A stretch of DNA of 64,000 nt from Isoperla grammatica (taxonomy: Eukaryota > Arthropoda > Insecta > Plecoptera > Perlodidae), in contig OX246740.1 in NCBI GenBank assembly GCA_945910005.1, positions 55,173,221 to 55,237,220 on the forward strand, given 5' to 3'. Below are positions 1-13,300 of this stretch, one piece after another. Numbering within the stretch: the first letter of the stretch is position 1; the number at the start of each line of letters is the position of its first letter. The translations under genes and the position numbers were made by a program. The notes beneath the pieces were generated by a model, which was not told the origin of the DNA, searched no databases, and saw only the letters and a list, made by a program, of their open reading frames with translations.

Positions 1-3000
1 CAAAGATAATGAACTGATTCCTGACGTTCTTTAGCACATTCGTAAAAGAAGTATTTCAATGAATAGAGTGAAAATGCCTCATTAGTCCCGCCTGCTGTGT
101 TAGTATTCTCCTTGTATCCAACCCAAGGCAGGAAATTTTTCATAATGGATCTGTTTCAATTACATGATAGAAACCAGGTAAGCATTACATTAAGTTTGTA
201 CTATTGAATTCGGCTATTTCGTAAGCATACGTTGGTGCAACTGTAAAACATATTGATATGAGAAATGTATTAGTTGGTATAATACTACAATAGCTTGGAA
301 ATATGTAAAGAAAAGTAGGAAGTTTTAACATTATGCTAACACGAGAGTATGTGTATGATTTCATGAGGGTATCAGATTTATAACAGATATCAATAAGAAT
401 TAGTTCATTGAACGTGTAACTGTGGGAGGGGGGGGGGGGGGGGCATACATTTTTTATAATATGAACACTATTAAATTTACCCACAATTAAATAAATAAAT
501 TCACATTTTGAGTCCACCAACTCAGTAACGAAACTGATTTTCAGTGGGGGACTTTAATTTTACTACATTTATATTTATTTTTTTATTTTTTATTAGCTTT
601 GTTAATTTTAGCTTTAATTTCACTTTAATTATGACTAGTTTTCCTTCATACGTTCTCTCGATACCTGGCACTTAGTGATCATAGCTTTAAAACACCTATA
701 TTAGAAACTATTTATTCATAAACTCCTTCCTACCAAACATCAACTTCCCATCTCATCACATGACCTCCTTCCCCCCAGACACCGACCGTGCAAGTACATT
801 AATTATTTTGTGCCCCCGCTCCACGCTCTACTTTGCAACTAGTTCTTTTTGTACTTTAAATTAGATCTTGTTAATTGCCATCAATCTGAACACTAAGCGT
901 ACTTTACACAACAGTGTAGATTCAACTTAGTTTTTAACTACCAACCATTTCCATTTCTGCTATCAGGTTTCTAATTCCGCGGAGGGATGAAAGTTTTCAA
1001 CGTGCAAATAACAGTGTTAGTAGCTGGAAAAAGTTGTGTTTATTTTTTTTTTATTGAAGAGCATTTCATGTTGAGTAGAAACCAGATATTCATCAAAACG
1101 CGACCGGCAGAGAGGCTTAGAGAATATTATTTAACTCTTCATAAGAGGATTGAAATTAACAGCGGGAACTGCGACCTAATATCATGTCTGACGTCATTGC
1201 GAACACGTTAACTAGGGCAACCGAATAATACAAGTTTTAAAATTAATCCTATGCCCCAAAGGAAAGACAATGCAGTAATACTAAGTATTGTAATTGTGTA
1301 ATATTATAAAATGAAACAAGGAATTATGTGCTTGTTTAGACGCACAAACAACAAAGCCATTTCAATGTAAGAGAAAGGAACATTAAAAGTATTGTAAATT
1401 TGAAAGATATTTTGTTCCAGTTTTGGAAAAACTTCACATTGTAAATACAATAAAGAGTATTATGTTCTGAACGTCACGGTAAAATACTAAAACAAAAAAC
1501 GACGACAAATACTAAAATATAGCGAGGTATTTAAAATCTACCTAATGGCAAAGTGATGACCGAAAATATTTTAAAATATTTTTTATTACCCTTAACATTA
1601 CTTAACAGCGTTAACGATTATTATTGTTAACATAATTATATGTGTTGTAATTATAATCTTTCGTGAATACATTTACATTAAAATTGATTTCAGATAACAT
1701 TTTCATTGAACATTCTCCATGCAGTAAGGTATTTATTTCTTTGTGTTCTTTCCCTAAACTTTTACCTCCCGATATGCATGACGAGTAAATAAGACACAGT
1801 ATCTCTTGCAAACAGCCGCGTAGCAAACTACTATTCACGTGTGCTCTAGATAGAAGTATTTATCACTACCACAGCTCAACTCTAACGCTGGTAGCAAATC
1901 TAGTGAAGATACATGAGAGCATGAATTATTGTGAAAACTAGAGCTTATGATCTTTTAATTTCGAAATATTTGCATGACCTGTTTGCATGAAGATATATCA
2001 TAGTTACTATATATTATTAACCCTTCTGTAAGAATGTAGTATATCATGTTATGTGTACTATACAAGACTTATTTTGAACATTGTATAAGAACGATAACTT
2101 AACTATACGGATAGTTCTTGCAAGTCTGTCAAATTACCGAGAAACAGCGGATATTGCCTTGTACGATTGATGCGCCAGCGATCCACGTGTTGTTTCTGCT
2201 GCTGTTCCGCTTCATGTCTCAACAAATATATATCTCCATAAGAACTAACAATTAGATTAAAAGTTTCTCGATTATTTCAATCATTGCTGCGTAGCTGATA
2301 ATAACCAGGGTCTATAGACAACGCAAACAAATATATGCTCAATTTATTTCTTTTAGAATAAATGCAACCTTTATTTCGTTTCGATTTAATGCGTTACTAC
2401 GATATTATTGTACTATCGTGTTTAATCCAATCAAACGTAATTAGCTTGATATACCTTAGTTTTCATTATCTTAGACCCTGATAATATCTGTCTTGTGTAT
2501 CTTTCCACAATTCCGATTTTTAAAGTTGTCTTCAAGACATGAACAGAAATCCTCAAAATCTCAACAACAACAAAAATCTCAAAATCTCAAATCTCTGGTG
2601 CTGAGTGGTCTTAGCTACGGGTCCTAGGACAACTAAAACGCCCTGTACCGAGACCTCGTAACTCGTATGTGCCCCGTATAACAACGCGCCCCATACAACA
2701 ATATAACAACGCGCCACATATAACAATATAACAACGTGCCCGTATAACAACATGCCCCTAGCAGCGACCACGCGACTCATCACAGTCAAGAACAGTCTAA
2801 AGCGACCGCAACAAGTTTCTCATCTCGGACGCGAGTTGAGTCGAAGTCGAAGTCGACCGCAGCACGACGACCGCGGACCAACTCGAGTTGTTGAGGTCGA
2901 CACGAGACGAGAACGAGGGCAGGTCAAGGTTAGGTAGAGGTCTCCCCCCCCCCCCCCCCTCCCCTCCGGGGCACGCGGGAACATCTATTAACTTTTTGTG

Positions 3001-3379
3001 TATTAAAGTATTGTTGTAAAATTATATAATGACATTATAGAAATACGTTTCTTTTTTTATTTAAGCTTTTAGTTTTTAGATGCTAAATCGGTGAACATTT
3101 ATTTTTTTAAACCCTACAATACGTAAATTTTACAACAACAAAAATAGGTGTTCTCGTTCCTCATTAAACCCTTTCAGTATAGTTACTATTGAATTGATTT
3201 AAAACTGCACAAAAAACTCATATTCAAGGTGTTGATAAAAAGAAAAAATAGATGCTACAAAATGCTAAATTTAAAAAAATTAAAGCTAAATTTAAAGAAA
3301 ATTAATGCTAATCAAACGTATCTCTATAATGATGATAATGAATATTGTTGCTTTACTCTATTCGTGCAGGTGTGATGAT
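1..3379. other. AT-rich intergenic sequence
   Basis: No supported gene. It holds a G16 run (428-443), a fragment of the TCTACCCACTCAGTAA repeat (about 480-560), a TGACGTCA (1189), short repeats of TATAACAACGCGCC-type (about 2675-2750), a CpG-rich stretch (2760-2935) and a C16 run (2944-2959). Confidence 0.6.
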
Positions 3380-3520
3380 GAGGGGTGATAGATGAAGATG
3401 AAGTTAAATTACGAAAAACCCATTCTTTACGCGGGATTCAAACCCACGTCCCTAGTTGGCAACGCTTAGGACCTGCGCCCCCCCCCCCCCCCCCCCGCAT
3501 GAGCTATCTCGGACGGCTTT
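3380..3520 (-). mobile_element. tRNA-derived SINE head
   Basis: On the minus strand the pol III box B GGGTTTGAATCCC is at 3433-3445, preceded by ACTAGGGACGTG. It is clearly the same family as the copy at 24333. A C19 run (3478-3496) lies inside the tRNA-like part. The body continues toward lower coordinates. Confidence 0.7.
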
Positions 3521-3907
3521 CGCCCTTATGCATCCAAATTTAGTACTAAACAAAGGCAATATAAAATTACGAATAATTCTAACAAGTAATAACCATCCAT
3601 ATCCGAGACTATTTTCCAGCTAGACTTGACCAATGCGCAACCTCGTCGACCACGACCGCTACGCAGGCTACAACGCGACAAAGACGGCCTCACTATAACC
3701 TTGAAACTCATCGGTCGCCGATCACAATCAAGCAACACGACTACCATATTAGATGTAATTCACACTGGCATGTGCTCAATTTACTCCCTCATTAACATTA
3801 TGTAGTTAAAACGATCGATCCTCATTGGGCATTAATGACGTCATTATATTGGTCGTTGATTGGACCTATTCATGTACAGAGAGAGGGTTGACTGTGGTGG
3901 TGTAGCA

Positions 3908-3925
3908 AGGCAGTGGCGTAACGGT
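3908..3925 (+). mobile_element. Isolated hAT-like terminus
   Basis: CAGTGGCGTAACGG closely matches the left end of the 18924 element. I found no matching right end or repeated flank downstream, so it is probably a truncated relic. Confidence 0.4.
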
Positions 3926-4744
3926 AAGTGGTCAGGGTAGACAGCTTTTTAGTGGGGGTGGTCAAATCGTATTTGTCCAAGAAATATGAAATTGAATTAA
4001 ATTCTATTGTAAAAATTAAGTAATTTAGACTAAATAACCTCATTCGATGTGTAAACATAAGTTCTTCTCGTTAATAACATAATCAATTAGTTAATTAATT
4101 AATAATAGTATTTTGCTTAACGATGTATGTACCAACTTGATGCTATTATCGTCGGCCGCAGTGGGGGTAGGGGGGTGATAGGCGTTCAGATCGCAAAGAT
4201 GTCCAACATTAAAATTAAATAATAACTGAATAATACAATGTTATTAATAATTAATCAATATATAACAATTAATTTTAATTAATAATTAATTTATATTAAT
4301 AATTGAATTTAATTATTTACTAATAAATTATTAATTAATCGTAATTAATAAAACAGATAACAATACGATTAATAATAATAAATGTAATTAACAATGTCAA
4401 AAGTTAATAATAATAGGGGGGGGGGTCTCAACTATCTCTATATACCAGACAACCTGGTGACGTGATCACGCCATGTCTGGCCTAGCAACAAGGGGGGTGG
4501 GGTGAGTGAAGGTACTCGCCGTCCCCATCGGGTGATGTGTCCGTACGGCCTTGCACTCAATGGAATGTGTTCACTAGTTGTTGCCAGGCGGACTATCATA
4601 CCGCGCGGCTGCTAGCCAATCAGGTGCTGGCTGGCATTACAAGTGACGTAACGCTTCAATCGAACTTACATTTCAAATGCGGTTCCAAACAATTGACAAT
4701 TTAAGGTCATTTAAATACAACAATAAAATGATGGTATTTGTGTT

Positions 4745-4840
4745 GTACGTCTCATACCTTAGCAACGATGCTAATCGAGACGCTGATTGGGTGAAATATT
4801 ATGAAGATCAATGGCCAAGCCGGGATTAGAGCCCGGAGAC
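4745..4840 (-). mobile_element. SINE 3' portion
   Basis: The reverse complement has a degraded box B (GGGCTCTAATCCC), then CACCCAATCAGCGTCTCGAT and TAGCATCG. This matches the 15285-15440 element, which has CACCCACTCGTCGTCTCGAT and TAGCATTG in the same order. Confidence 0.6.
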
Positions 4841-6572
4841 AAAAACTTAATGTAGCAACATAAAACCTTGATATGTTTTAGTAATGTCTCAAACACCTTA
4901 TACGTAACTTTGAAACAGTGATTAAATGGTAACCATGAGCTTTCGTAAAAAATTAAAAACGGAATGAGAAATAATATTGTCTAGTATTTAAATCAATAGT
5001 TCGTTATTTTGGATAAACGTTGGCAAATAAATTAAATAACAAATAATTATTCTATACCGATATTGTTAATGCATTTATTTAATGCCATCATATTTAATAA
5101 TTGGACGTACACAACGCAAAGAATGTACCCCCCTTTCCCCTCGCCCCCTCCCAAATTACTAAACAACTTTAAACTAAATTATTCCTGGTTACACAAAGTT
5201 CTTGAGACATTACTAAAACAAGTGGATAGTAGTCAGCAACACATCAGTACACACACATACATTCCTTTGTTATAAATGGTAATTGTACATGACGAATAGT
5301 ACGGCACACTGAAGTAAATGCAATATCAGACACCACCAGTAACAAATCTTGCCCAGTATAGAATATAAATTAACTAACTAATTAACAATCGTAAACACAT
5401 TTTCAAATACTAAACAATGCAAGCATTATTGGGCTGGTGATATCATTTCTAGCAAGCTGCTAACGACATTTACACAAGGTTAATTCAATTGTGTCTGTCT
5501 TACCTGGTTATCCAACAGTATCTGTGAAGCTGTAGCGATTAGTTCAAATATATAACACTATCCGACACAGATTTGATAGTTAACACTAGTGTTTTATAAC
5601 TTTTCCCGTCTAGAAATGCACTTTATCCGCGTGGTTCACTGTTGCCTGGGTAGGCCCTGCGCTCCGATACGACGGCCGACCAGTCGCGCTCGCCGCTCCA
5701 AGACAACTGAGTCATACCTTTCACTTTTCGTCACAGAGACTATTTACAAGGCAATCATTGTACGCAGTCTATTGTCCCCGGCGATCAGCAAGTGCTATGT
5801 ACAGAGCAATCGCTGTACGCATCCTTTTTTTTTCCCAACGACCAATATTAGGCGATTAAAATTATTCAACACTCACTCAACGGTCATCTAAAATAACTGC
5901 TATGATTAATTAATTAGTCAACGGATTTGTGCCGGGAATTAAAAGTGGATCGTCTATGTCGAAAAAATCTAATTATTGATTTCTTGTCAGTGCGTTCATA
6001 GGGGTATTCAGGCAAAAATAAAAAAAAATCATATCTATATTCCCATCTATGAGAAATAATGATATCATTGTAAAAAAGCTCTTACCCCAAAGATAAACAC
6101 GGGAAAAAATAATTAAATCGTATAATTTTGGCAAGTTGCTCAACAATTATTTTTCTTATGGGAATTTTTCAGCATGTACGTGATCGCCCAGATTCAGTAA
6201 AAACTAAATATAAACTTAACGAGAAAATTATTCAACTCAATCAAGTTAAAGATCTCTTGCGTTCATATCAAAGACCCGATCATATCAATCTGCTTTACTT
6301 TTTCTTGTTGCTCAGGGGTGAAAATCACGTACATGCTAATTCCCACCCATAAGATAAATAACTGTTGTGCAACTAGCCAAATTATACGATTTCGTTAATT
6401 GTTCCCTTCTTTCTCTTTGGGGCAAGAACATTTTTACACTTATGTATCATTATTTCTCATGGAGGGGAATACATATGGTTTTTTTAGTTTCTTGCCTGGA
6501 TAACGCTTTAACCACTTATTGATTTCATTGAATCCGAAACTTCATTGAGTGTATGTTGGAGTTTGGAATAGT

Positions 6573-7948
6573 CAGGGGCGGACAGGCCCACCGGGCAACC
6601 GGGCAAATGCCCGGTGGCCTGCCTGTTTTGGCCCAAATTTGGCCTGGTCGGACTGGAACAGGCATAAACTAAACTGCCTGGCGCCAGTTGTTGCGCTGGC
6701 GGCGCTGCCCACCGTGTACCTGTGAGTGAAGAAAACACTAATCTACTAATAACAATCAGATAGTGGTGTGCGCTGCCCGGCATAGGCGTGCGCAGGAGGG
6801 GGCAAGGGGGGCAGTTTCCCCCCCATTAGGATAGGTTTTTTTTTTTGCAGAATGAGGCATTAGATTGGAAAATCATATTTAGTGCCGCTTTGCTCGCAAG
6901 TCACAACACAGTAGAAATGTCTATAAATATATTCCTCCAATTTTTACTGTTTCTCCAACTGCCTTGCCCGTTTGACCCGGGAGAGAATAGGTCCAGGGAC
7001 AGTGCCTGTCGTAAGAGGCGACAAAAATGATGTCGTATATGACATAATGGTTCTTATTTTATCTGAAGTCCTAGATTGGTTTGACTTTGGAATGAGCTGA
7101 CCGGAGTCAACATCACCTGTTGCCCTAACACCAAAATTTTGGCTTTTCACTGACCACTTTACCATCACTTTGTAATAATGATATCACTGATAAAATTAAA
7201 CCATTCAACAGACAACCTTTACTCCTCCTAAAACGCTTAAAAACACATTAAAAGGCGCCTGTTTTTAAAAAATCGCCTGCGGCGCTTTTTTGTAGTGGAT
7301 ATCCCCCCCACATTTGGAAGGTGTGGGGCGCCGCCGGGAAGTACTTTGGCCGGGAATTTATTGTGCCCCCCCATTGATCAACCTTTGCGCACGCCTCAGC
7401 GCTGCAGTCCCTCCCACAGAACAATGTAAATTTTTGCTGACAATTTTATATTCTTTACCAATTATGTAAAACACTATGTTACTGTTAAGAAGATATAGAT
7501 TTCACGATAAACTTTCGCTTTCCATTGTCAATAATATACTCGAAAATCAATGGGCTTACATGTGCAAGTTTGAAATTTAAATTTCTTTACATCTGAGTCC
7601 CTCCCCCCCCCCCCCCCCCCTTCCGTTACGATATTGCAAGGTTTAAATTACATAGTAGAATCGTTGGATTTCAGTGTAACTTGATGTCATTCTCATCAGT
7701 CGTTAGACAGTGTTCCAATCTTCTTGCTGGTGTTTTTTCTACTTGTAACCGACGAAAACTATAGTATTTCGGTAGTGCACTCAGCCTGCTATGTTTTTTC
7801 TAAAACGCACCAAATGTCTTCTAAAAACCTGATTTGAAAAAATTTCGCCTGCGGCGCTGTTGTTGGGGGGCCACAGCCCCCTAAACCCCCCGTGCCTGGC
7901 CTGACCAAAAGTTTGCCCGGCCTGGAATTTTTTCACAGTCCGCCCCTG
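6573..7948. mobile_element. Non-autonomous hAT-type DNA transposon with 8-bp TSD
   Basis: The left end CAGGGGCGGAC mirrors the right end GTCCGCCCCTG. The flanks are identical 8-bp duplications, GGAATAGT at 6565-6572 and 7949-7956. Eight-bp duplications and CAGGGG-type termini are hAT hallmarks. No transposase reading frame is present, so mobility would depend on enzyme supplied elsewhere. The subterminal regions are GC-rich, and the motif TCGCCTGCGGCGCT occurs near the right part (about 7844). A second element is nested inside. Confidence 0.9.
6784..7396. mobile_element. Nested TIR element inside the hAT copy
   Basis: Inverted termini AGGCGTGCGCA (6784-6794) and TGCGCACGCCT (7386-7396) bound about 613 bp. 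CGCTGC lies close to both sides but an exact TSD is not clear. Internally it has the same CGCCTGCGGCGC motif as the outer element (about 7274) and, at about 6965-7025, a copy of the GTCGTAAGAGGCGAC repeat. No ORF resembles a transposase. Confidence 0.7.
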
Positions 7949-7956
7949 GGAATAGT

Positions 7957-8802
7957 TAACGATAAATACGCAAACCGGTAGCCATATTTTATATTAATTG
8001 AAATTCGGTAGCCAAGAGAAAAATACTTGTTTGCTTTTACTGTTTGTTGATTCAAAAGTCTCAGACAAAGGAATATACCATTTGAAGTCTCGCTGACATT
8101 TTAAACAAATTGTTACATGAACTGTCTATCCAAGATACAATACAATATAATTGGTAATATAGGTGAACAATATTCAGAAATCGAGTATCTTTGTAACTGA
8201 TCGAGTATCTTCGTAACTGACTCGATCAACAAAATATCTCCGACGCAGAAACAAAAATGACAAACACGTACGACCCCGAATAATTAATATAGTTATAAAT
8301 GTTCCACGAATTACCTTAATTAATGACGACTTAGTAAACAAATCAAGCTAAGAATACGATAGGTAAGGCTCTATATCAACGATTAGCAGCTTGACGCTTC
8401 TAAGTTTCACGCCCTAGAATCTTCAGACTCACGATAACCAGTCGGAGAAATTAAGTTACCTCATATTTCGCTACACGAAGATTATGGGATTAAATTGATA
8501 ATCCATTTAGTGCAAAGTGGAAGCAAGAACTTTCAGATTAACTGTCTGAATTGTGAATTAAGATGTGAGAATTATTTCCCGGGCGTTGTCTTCAAGTTTT
8601 GTCTCATGCGGGTGAAGGATTATTCTATGGGGCACTAGCGAATTTTCACTAATTCACATGAAGATAATCTAAGTAATTTTACTAATTTTACTGTTCGTAG
8701 TCTTCATGCACTTTGAGTAAGTGTTTTATTCGATGCCACTAATTATTGTTCGTGTAATGTTTTTTTAAAATTTATTATTATACTTTACAGAAACAAGCTT
8801 AA
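7957..8802. other. Unassigned sequence left of the minisatellite
   Basis: Nothing recognisable except a small direct repeat of TCGAGTATCTT.GTAACTGA (8180-8220). Confidence 0.5.
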
Positions 8803-10318
8803 CTACCCCGCTATAGAAGTGCTAGTTTTAGCTTAGCTAAACTACCCCGCTATAGAAGTGCTAGTTTTAGCTTAGCTAAACTACCCCGCTATAGAAGTGC
8901 TAGTTTTAGCTTAGCTAAACTACCCCGCTATAGAAGTGCTAGTTTTAGCTTAACTAAACTACCCCGCTATAGAAGTGCTAGTTTTAGCTTAGCTAAACTA
9001 CCGCGCTATAGAAGTGCTAGTTTTAGCTTAGCTAAACTACCCCGCTATAGAAGTGCTAGTTTTAGCTTAGCTAAACTACCGCGCTATAGAATTGCTAGTT
9101 TTAGCTTAGCTAAACTACCCCGCTATAGAAGTGCTAGTTTTAGCTTAGCTAAACTACCGCGCTATAGAATTGCTAGTTTTAGCTTAGCTAAACTACCCCG
9201 CTATAGAAGTGCTAGTTTTAGCTTAGCTAAACTACCCCGCTATAGAAGTGCTAGTTTTAGCTTAGCTAAACTACCCCGCTATAGAAGTGCTAGTTTTAGC
9301 TTCGCTAAACTACCCCGCTATAGAAGTGCTAGTTTTAGCTTCGCTAAACTACCCCGCTATAGAAGTGCTAGTTTTAGCTTAGCTAAACTACCCCGCTATA
9401 GAAGTGCTAGTTTTAGCTTCGCTAAACTACCCCGCTATAGAAGTGCTAGTTTTAGCTTAGCTAAACTACCCCGCTATAGAAGTGCTAGTTTTAGCTTCGC
9501 TAAACTACCCCGCTATAGAAGTGCTAGTTTTAGCTTAGCTAAACTACCCCGCTATAGAAGTGCTAGTTTTAGCTTAGCTAAACTACCCCGCTATAGAAGT
9601 GCTAGTTTTAGCTTAGCTAAACTACCCCGCTATAGAAGTGCTAGTTTTAGCTTCGCTAAACTACCCCGCTATAGAAGTGCTAGTTTTAGCTTAGCTAAAC
9701 TACCGCGCTATAGAAGTGCTAGTTTTAGCTTAACTAAACTACCCCGCTATAGAAGTGCTAGTTTTAGCTTCGCTAAACTACCCCGCTATAGAAGTGCTAG
9801 TTTTAGCTTGGCTAAACTACCCCGCTATAGAAGTGCTAGTTTTAGCTTGGCTAAACTACCCCGCTATAGAAGTGCTAGTTTTAGCTTAGCTAAACTACCG
9901 CGCTATAGAATTGCTAGTTTTAGCTTAGCTAAACTACCCCGCTATAGAAGTGCTAGTTTTAGCTTAACTAAACTACCCCGCTATAGAATTGCTAGTTTTA
10001 GCTTAGCTAAACTACCGCGCTATAGAATTGCTAGTTTTAGCTTAGCTAAACTACCCCGCTATAGAAGTGCTAGTTTTAGCTTAGCTAAACTACCGCGCTA
10101 TAGAATTGCTAGTTTTAGCTTAGCTAAACTACCGCGCTATAGAATTGCTAGTTTTAGCTTAGCTAAACTACCCCGCTATAGAAGTGCTAGTTTTAGCTTA
10201 GCTAAACTACCCCGCTATAGAAGTGCTAGTTTTAGCTTAACTAAACTACCCCGCTATAGAAGTGCTAGTTTTAGCTTAGCTAAACTACCGCGCTATAGAA
10301 TTGCTAGTTTTAGCTTGC
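8803..10318. repeat. 39-bp minisatellite, 39 copies, no indels
   Basis: The unit begins CTACCCCGCTATAGAAGTG, continues CTAGTTTTAGCTTAGCTAAA, and is exactly 39 bp. Unit starts run from 8803 to 10285 in 38 exact steps; only the last copy is cut short. Variation is confined to a few sites: CCC or CCG, AGT or ATT, and TTAGCT, TTCGCT, TTGGCT or TTAACT. The unit holds the near-palindrome TTTAGCT-T-AGCTAAA. Because 39 is divisible by 3, one plus-strand frame stays open from 8803 to the TAG at 10381-10383, repeating LPRYRSASFSLAK. However, a TAA lies immediately before (8800-8802) and no ATG occurs before the last few codons, so I treat it as a satellite and not a gene. Confidence 0.97.
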
Positions 10319-13300
10319 TAATTATTTCGGTACGTCTACTAAAATTATATAAAATATATGGCGTACCTATGTTTATAACATAGTACATGTGTATAGTGTA
10401 TGGTCTATTTTATGTCATGTATTAACACTATCAACAATTCGGAAAATACATATTCAGTTATTAGAAATAATAATTATTATTATTAACATAATAAATACGA
10501 ATATAATTTGTTATCAAATGGGGAATTATATTCCTTGTGATATATTGTAAAAAACAACCATATTGTACATTGATGAATATGGTTCACGAAATACGCGTGA
10601 CAAGTAACAAAGCCATGGGGTGTAAGATACCATTGACACTTTGCATCTCGGGATTTATGAAACTATCGACACGTGGGCTGGCTTCATAAAAGAGATCAAT
10701 ATGCAACGGCCGCGCCATCTAAGAACCCCAGGGTAATCTGTTGCGTTTGACAACTTGTGCAAGACGCTTTGTCACTTGTCAGTAGCTGGATGGCCACGTC
10801 CTACTCTCCCGGGGCGAGGACCACCCCCCCCCCCCCCCCGACTTTGTTTTCGATCTTTTTCCTTTTTGTAATCTCCATTTTCTTCGGAATCGGGATCAAT
10901 GTACGTATCAAGCTTCCACGAATTTTCCTTTTCTTTTTTCGTTCTCTGTTGTTATACTCTTTTGTAATTGTATTGCTTATTTATAAAGAAGTTTCATTTA
11001 TTATGACGTCAACTATATTTCAATTTTAAAGAAATTTTAAATATAAATAAACAGAAATGACTACTTACCCGTCTAAATTTATCTACTACGTTCTATATAT
11101 GACAGTAATTAATACATATTCTAGAATCCCATCTTTCACCGGTAGTTATTTTACATTTAAAATGGGAGAATACAATCCATAAATGGTGTTAAGTGGCTAC
11201 AAGAGTATTTTCTAATTAAGGTGTATTTTTGTTTATTTTGTTAGAAATTAAATCATTATTATTATTAATTAAAAACGAAATAATATCGAATTGGTAAGCG
11301 TATGGCGACAATTATACTTGTTTCATGTTTCGCTAATCGCGACCACGTGTTGGGGATTCAGTAGTATATAAAATGCACATTACGTCCGTACTCAAGTCAA
11401 GATTCGAACCTGGCACCGCGTATTACTAGACCAACGCGTAATCCCCTCCCCCCCCCCCCCCCCACCCCCTATGCCGGCACACACATGAATACATGAGCCA
11501 CATTCCAGAGCTCAACGGGCACTCGAAGAGTCCTGCATTATTCATCAGATTAGTCAACGGACTTGGAGCCAGAAATCAACGATTGCTCTCGAGTGATTCA
11601 TCGTGGAATCGTACTAGGAAAAATACTGGTTACTCCCTCCGTTGAGTGCCTTTGAATACGGCCACGGCTCTAAAACCAATACTGACACATTCAGGCCCTT
11701 ATATATGGCAATATATGACCGAATTACACCTCTAGTACTGATAGCTCTTCTCTCATTATCCCCCCCCCCCCCAAACTTTTCATGAAGCATCGACAGTAAA
11801 TAATGCCGAGTGTTCTGAATAGTAACTCGCATCGAGATAGCTTTTCCAAAGTGCAAAGTGCTGTGTAAGCACAGCATTTTTAGGGAACGATCCTTCATTT
11901 ATCCAAAAAAAAAAACGTCATGCATTCTGAATCAGTTTTGTTCTAAAAATATATTCCGAAATTTTAATATTTAATTTAATTTAAAGACGAACAACCTTAA
12001 ATTGTCATTACTTTTAAGTTATTTGAATCGAACACTCTAAATTTTAGATCAAGTCTTGAATCCAAACCACACCGGGAATTATTTACATGATTATTGAAAT
12101 AGGATTGAAAACCCAAAATCGAATTCAATCCCGATTTCAATCCTCCATATAAACGTGGCTAACTTACTTCAAAAAGCAAGTTGGGTGGAGACAATCCTAC
12201 AAATTGAACACTGATTTTTTTTTATACGGAAAACACCACTTGTGGAGTAGTTCGTATTTTTGGCGTGTTGCGCCACCGCCGCGCTACGGTCGCCCTCCTG
12301 GGCCCACCGCCCCTGTCAGGAGTCAACCCACACACCGCTTCCTAAAGGTATTTAGTGCCGCGCCCAAGCGACGCTGAGTGTACTCTACACTCGTTACATA
12401 GGACACAATAGTGCTCATTGATTATTGAGGCGATATCCTCTAGGGTCCGTAGCAACGGTAGCATAAAGTGGGACGTTGACAGTAAGAGGTGTATAAGTAC
12501 TTGATGTGTGGGGGGAGGGAGGAGACAAAATTGTTCTAAAAGCAACATAAAGAAACTTCCTTTCTTGATCACTCTTTTTCTGGCTTACACTAACACACAT
12601 ATAAGTATTTTCATCAACTTTATCGTCGAATATATGTGCTAAACATATATATTCATCTTCGTTCCAGATTGGGGTTTTTTAAATTGAATCGGTATGATAT
12701 ACTGGGGTATAATACGTAAACGGTGACTTTGGAGCCGTCATAGCATTGAAGCACATACGTGGTATAAATTCCTTACTGAACTCTAGTTTCTGTTACTGAG
12801 TGAGTGGACAAACAACCATTATAAACCTATATTCATTTACTTTTATTTGTTTATATTGCCAGCTGAAATTCAAACACATGTTTTAAACCCTGGACGTCAC
12901 GTGAATACTCTGTAATATAATGAGACTGTGAGCCGTAGCTCAAACCATATTACTATCAGTAAACATCCTAACTATCTACTGTGCTGAGAGCCGACCACGG
13001 TGATCGGACGTCGAAGCTTATATCAATGTAAGCCACTTTGATTGGGTGTCGCCTCTAGCCCATAGTCAGCTTAGTGTCATAGTACGTGGGTGGAAGCAAC
13101 GTTTCAAGTGCTTAACATGTCATAGTTATGCAGCGAGCGAGGTGACAACTGTATAACTATGCAGGTGGCGGTTATTTTAATGGTATTGTTGCCATGGAGA
13201 AACAGCTAAAGCCAATTGCAGTAGAAACAAAACATCTGTGTTCGAAATTAAGTTGATTTGTTGCATCATTTATGATTTTATCTTTATTTCGTATGTCTCC

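Larger units (their letters stand above)
3521..6564. other. AT-rich intergenic sequence
   Basis: No supported gene. It holds a TGACGTCA (3836), very AT-rich TTAATTAATAAT stretches (4200-4410), a G10 run near 4418, a SINE remnant (4745-4840) and a small CpG-rich patch (5630-5715). Confidence 0.6.

Noticed and set aside
6508..6783. 91-codon minus-strand ORF
   Set aside because: It straddles the hAT left terminus and is not a transposase.
8803..10318. CRISPR-type array
   Set aside because: There are no unique spacers; units are head-to-tail with only point variants, in a eukaryotic setting.
9808..10383. 191-residue repeat protein (LPRYRSASFSLAK repeats)
   Set aside because: It begins at a TTG inside the minisatellite. 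The frame has no ATG until its last codons and is preceded by TAA, so it is a by-product of a 39-bp period.
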